Below, piece after piece: positions 6,483-9,340 of a DNA stretch of 9,340 nucleotides. Under the pieces are notes generated by a model. That model did not search any database, was not told the DNA's origin, and saw only the letters and a program-made list of their open reading frames with translations. A program made the position numbers and the translations under genes. Numbering within the stretch: position 1 is the stretch's first letter; each line of letters starts with the position of its first letter. The stretch spans positions 1 to 9,340 of the forward strand of contig JABEUT010000312.1 of assembly GCA_013044305.1 (NCBI GenBank), written 5' to 3'. The DNA comes from Bacteroidia bacterium. GTDB lineage: Bacteria > Bacteroidota > Bacteroidia > JABEUT01.

Positions 6483-7514
6483 ATGTTAAAGAGTATCCAT
6501 AACCTGATTAGCGGTGTTTTTACCAATCCGTATGCAGCGCTTACCGCCTTGGCCTTTTTACTTGGCAGCGGCTGTAACAACAACCTTAATTTGCTTGCAC
6601 CCTATAAGGACATTACTGTAGTTTATGGGTTGCTGGACCAGAACGATACCACCCACTATATTCGCATAAACAAAGCCTTTGAAGGATCGGGCAACGCCTA
6701 TACCATGGCGCAGCAATACGATTCAATAAATTATCCAATAGGCACACTATCGGTAGTATTGCAGGATTTTGATATCTATGGCGATCCGCCGGTCAGCATC
6801 CCGCTTAAAACCACAATGGGTATTCCCGTATCCTCCGGTATATTTTCCTCTCCGAATCAGGTTGAATACTACACCAAAGCCGCGCTGAACCCGAACGACA
6901 CCTATAAACTTGTAATAACAAACGTTAATACCGGCAAAGTCATAACTGGATCCACCACATTGCTTTCAGATTTAGCACCGTCGGTAGGGATATCTAACGC
7001 GTTCCCTCTTAGCTGGGTGAACGAATATCCCACCAAAATTACCTGGACAACTACCCCAAACGGCGCAATTTACCAGATGACCCTTAGATTTTTTTATACT
7101 GAAAAGAATGGAAGTAATTCGGTACAGCATAACATAGACTGGGTTTTCCCTCCTGAAAACAATCCTTCCAGCATCAATCAGGCCGGGCAAACGCTTTATT
7201 ATACCTATTCAGGTACCGGTTTTCTTCAATTCCTTAAGTCGTCACTTCAGCCGGCAGGCGCAGGCGTTACCAGGGTGGCCGATTCCATAGAAATGAGATT
7301 TTCAACCGGGTCGCAGGATTTCCAGACCTACTCCAATCTAACCCAGCCATCGCTTGGCGTAAACCAAAGCAAGCCTTCATTTACCGATTTGAATAACGGC
7401 ATAGGCATTTTTTCTTCAAGACATACACAGGTATTTAATAAAGTACTTAGTTCCACCGATATGGATTCGGTTACAACAGACGCCCTGACGAGCAATTTAG
7501 GTTTTCTGCCCTGA
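6483..7514 (+). CDS. Predicted surface lipoprotein of unknown function (Bacteroidota)
   Basis: The product from ATG 6483 is 343 residues. The N-terminus has basic residues, a hydrophobic stretch (about 18-28, AALTALAFLLG) and a cysteine at C31 in LLGSGC. This is an acceptable though imperfect lipobox, so an outer-membrane or surface lipoprotein is likely. After the cysteine comes a short linker, then a beta-rich region with ITVVYGLLDQNDTTHYIRIN (about 43-62), NAFPL and a later DWVFPPENNPSS segment. The VVYGLLDQ...HYIRINKAF pattern recalls uncharacterised Bacteroidota lipoproteins, loosely like DUF4249 proteins. I cannot assign the family with certainty. ATG 6483 is preferred to in-frame GTG 6453 because the promoter box at 6470-6477 lies between them and the shorter form gives a better signal sequence. 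The next gene follows after 38 bases on the same strand. Confidence 0.8.
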   Translation: MLKSIHNLISGVFTNPYAALTALAFLLGSGCNNNLNLLAPYKDITVVYGLLDQNDTTHYIRINKAFEGSGNAYTMAQQYDSINYPIGTLSVVLQDFDIYGDPPVSIPLKTTMGIPVSSGIFSSPNQVEYYTKAALNPNDTYKLVITNVNTGKVITGSTTLLSDLAPSVGISNAFPLSWVNEYPTKITWTTTPNGAIYQMTLRFFYTEKNGSNSVQHNIDWVFPPENNPSSINQAGQTLYYTYSGTGFLQFLKSSLQPAGAGVTRVADSIEMRFSTGSQDFQTYSNLTQPSLGVNQSKPSFTDLNNGIGIFSSRHTQVFNKVLSSTDMDSVTTDALTSNLGFLP

Positions 7515-7552
7515 TGGTCCGCAAACCAGCCTAAACCGATAAAAAAGTAGCT

Positions 7553-8422
7553 GTGCAAATCTTAAATAATAAAGAAGTAAACGCACTGATCGACCTCCTC
7601 GACGACCCCGACGATATCATTTTCAGTACCGTTAAAGACAAACTGCTTGATATTGGCGAAAAGGTTATACCCGCCCTTGAAACCGTATGGGAAACATCCT
7701 TTAACCCAACAGTTCAAACGCGAATTGAGAATATTATCCACCGCATTCAGTTTGAAAAAATTGCAGGCAGCCTTACCATTTGGAAAAAATCACCGGAGCC
7801 AGGCCTATGGGAAGGAGCCATACTTATTGCCAGATACCAGTATCCCGACCTGAACGAAGCGCAGATAAAAAAGCAGATTGAGTTAATTAAACAGGATGTG
7901 TGGCTTGAACTTAACGATCAGCTTACAGCACTCGAAAAAGTAAAGGTTATCAACCATATAATATTCGATGTGCATCAGTTCAAAGGCAATACCGAAAACT
8001 ACAACTCACCCGAAAACTCCTATCTGAACCGCGTTGTGGAGAATAAAAAAGGCAATCCCCTGTCACTCGGTATCCTTTACCTGCTTATTGCGCAACAGCT
8101 TAACCTGCCCCTGTACGGAGTAAATTTGCCTGAACATTTCGTACTTGCATATATTGACGAAACCGACGCCAAGGAAAGACAATGGGCCGACCAGATTCTT
8201 TTTTATGTGAACCCATTCAGCAGGGGCGCGGTATTCAGCCGGCGAGAAATAGACATCTTCCTAAAACAACTGAATATACCAGTAAGGGAAATGTACTATT
8301 CGCCATGTACCAATATTGATATAGTACAGCGCCTGTTGAGAAACCTGATTAGCGCCTATACAAAATTAAGCAATCCGGAAAAGGTGAACGAACTGAACGA
8401 ACTCCTCAATATCCTGAAATAG
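7553..8422 (+). CDS. SirB1-type transglutaminase-like protein with N-terminal HEAT-like region
   Basis: The 289-residue protein has no signal peptide and is predicted to be cytoplasmic. Residues about 8-66 form helical repeats (LLDDPDDIIFSTVKDKLLDI, then IPALETVW) resembling HEAT-type helices. Residues about 85-235 match the SirB1/Transglut_core2 pattern: NSYLNRVVENKKGNPLSLGI (155-174), LPLYGVNLPEHFVL (185-198) and FYVNPFSRG (217-225). The usual Cys-His-Asp triad of classical transglutaminases seems to be S171, H195 and N220, so catalysis is doubtful. The start must be GTG 7553: an in-frame TAA lies at 7532-7534, no ATG occurs between, and the first internal Met is near residue 247. It lies 38 bases downstream of the lipoprotein gene, probably in the same transcript. 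Its substrate is unknown. Confidence 0.85.
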   Translation: MQILNNKEVNALIDLLDDPDDIIFSTVKDKLLDIGEKVIPALETVWETSFNPTVQTRIENIIHRIQFEKIAGSLTIWKKSPEPGLWEGAILIARYQYPDLNEAQIKKQIELIKQDVWLELNDQLTALEKVKVINHIIFDVHQFKGNTENYNSPENSYLNRVVENKKGNPLSLGILYLLIAQQLNLPLYGVNLPEHFVLAYIDETDAKERQWADQILFYVNPFSRGAVFSRREIDIFLKQLNIPVREMYYSPCTNIDIVQRLLRNLISAYTKLSNPEKVNELNELLNILK

Positions 8423-8480
8423 TTAATCGGATTTCGGGCGGGCATGCCGGCAGCTAAAAGGGCACTGCATTCATTTATAT

Positions 8481-9305
8481 TCAAAAGCAATATCCTATCC
8501 CAATGCTAATATTGAGCAAGGACACAGGGTTGTAAACATCAGTTACAGAGCTATACGTGGCACCGTTTTTTACAAACACGGAAGAAATGCTGAATGCGGG
8601 GAAAGCCTGAACATAATCGGCATCTAGTGAAAGCGCCCAATCCGCGTGGAGCTTAAACTTAAGCCCGATGCCTGCACTAAATGCAAAGGCAGCGGTAACC
8701 GATGGTTTTAATTCCCGCGAGATACTTGCCGTATCCATAACGGAGTTTTTGAAATCGGGATAAACAGAATCGCCGGAGTACTGCAAGTCTGGCGACCGGC
8801 AAAGCATAACGCCTGCCGAAACCCTGAACTGAAGCGCAACATTTTCATTGCTGAACCCTGCAAAGAGCCCGGGCATTATTGTAAAACTATTATAACAGGC
8901 GGAAGAATTGAAACTATAACCGTTTGCATAATCGCCCATATCAAACCCATTTCTGTAATATCCTATACGCCCCTGAATTCCCCAGTAGGGGTTATGCATC
9001 AGGCATTCCGCAGTAAAAACTACAGAGGGGCCGGGCACGGCAAAGCCGCCTTCGCCTCTGAATCCTCGTGTTCCCGAATTCCCCGCTGAACTAAGGTACT
9101 CAACATAATTAACGCTGTAAGTACCCAAGGGCAATGCCTCTCCTGCATCAAGCTGCAGTGTTATATGCAGGGGCGTTTTGTGTTTTGAGGTATCGGCACC
9201 CTTTGCAGAATCCGAAAGCGGAAAGCAGTTTGCGGGGTGGCTCCTTGCAGATACAAATACAAAAATGCAACTGAAACAAACCAGGATGGGCGCTTTCCAT
9301 TTCAT
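8481..9305 (-). CDS. Predicted outer-membrane beta-barrel protein
   Basis: The 274-residue protein begins with a clear signal peptide (residues 1-20, MKWK then a hydrophobic core ending FVFVSA). A polar Ser/Lys/Thr-rich stretch follows to about residue 44. The rest is made of alternating hydrophobic/aromatic strands with Gly- and Asn-rich turns, such as HITLQLDAGEALPLG, WGIQGRIGYYRNGF, FTIMPGLFAGFS, VALQFRVSAGVML, GIGLKFKLHADWALSLDADY and LLNISIGIGYCF. The chain ends in an aromatic residue (F274), as outer-membrane barrels usually do, and the size suits an 8-10 strand barrel. The mature part contains five cysteines (27, 101, 137, 169, 273), unusual for such proteins. It is convergent with the transglutaminase-like gene, 58 bases away, with no clear terminator hairpin between. 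The specific family and cargo are not recognised. Confidence 0.8.
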   Translation of the reverse strand: MKWKAPILVCFSCIFVFVSARSHPANCFPLSDSAKGADTSKHKTPLHITLQLDAGEALPLGTYSVNYVEYLSSAGNSGTRGFRGEGGFAVPGPSVVFTAECLMHNPYWGIQGRIGYYRNGFDMGDYANGYSFNSSACYNSFTIMPGLFAGFSNENVALQFRVSAGVMLCRSPDLQYSGDSVYPDFKNSVMDTASISRELKPSVTAAFAFSAGIGLKFKLHADWALSLDADYVQAFPAFSISSVFVKNGATYSSVTDVYNPVSLLNISIGIGYCF

Positions 9306-9310
9306 TGGAA

Positions 9311-9318
9311 CAAAATTA
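9311..9318 (-). promoter_or_regulatory. -7 promoter box immediately before the beta-barrel gene
   Basis: The minus strand reads TAATTTTG, an exact TAnnTTTG match, followed by five bases (TTCCA) and the ATG at 9305. The geometry is the same as before the lipoprotein gene and suggests a leaderless or very short-leader mRNA. The -33 region would fall at or beyond the window edge, so it cannot be judged. Confidence 0.5.
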
Positions 9319-9340
9319 GGATTTTCCTTATACGCTCTGC

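Noticed and set aside
8423..8480. GC-rich self-complementary stretch between convergent genes as a terminator
   Set aside because: The palindromes (GGCATGCC, TGCCGGCA) have no loop and no T-run follows, so a working hairpin is not supported.

Overview
The window looks like chromosomal DNA of a member of the Bacteroidota (moderate GC, exact species not identifiable). Four things point there. Starts lack Shine-Dalgarno sequences. Several genes carry the Bacteroidota-type -7 promoter box TAnnTTTG. ATP synthase subunit a has a long N-terminal extension containing a HVSDSHSWH motif. The ATP synthase cluster stops after gamma, without the beta and epsilon genes. The accessory genes (surface lipoprotein, outer-membrane barrel, SirB1-like transglutaminase fold, SEC14/STAS-like small protein) fit the same phylum.

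Layout. Bases 1-150 are the 3' end of a small membrane protein gene of the kind found upstream of atpB. After a ~200-base promoter-containing gap comes the ATP synthase cluster on the + strand: atpB (a), atpE (c), atpF (b), atpH (delta), atpA (alpha) and atpG (gamma), bases 353-5514. This encodes the whole FO motor, the stator and rotor stalk, and the alpha half of the F1 head. Beta and epsilon must come from another locus. A strong 12-bp hairpin sits between atpE and atpF and could help set the c-subunit excess. A one-domain rhodanese gene follows atpG after only 4 bases, and a GC-rich hairpin then closes the + strand unit.

Bases 5922-6308 (minus strand) encode a small protein that looks like the SEC14/STAS-like (DUF7793-type) group. 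Divergent to it are a predicted surface lipoprotein (6483-7514) and a SirB1-type transglutaminase-like protein (7553-8422), probably co-transcribed. The window ends with a convergent minus-strand gene for a secreted outer-membrane beta-barrel protein (8481-9305).

No mobile element, CRISPR array, tRNA or rRNA is visible, and no gap between genes exceeds about 200 bases. I do not see a clearly new multi-gene system; this is mainly a core energy locus with accessory genes beside it. The observations most worth checking are two genes with identical TAnnTTTG-N5-ATG geometry (possible leaderless mRNAs), the atpE-atpF hairpin, the extracytoplasmic domain of subunit a, and the rhodanese gene coupled to the ATP synthase genes.
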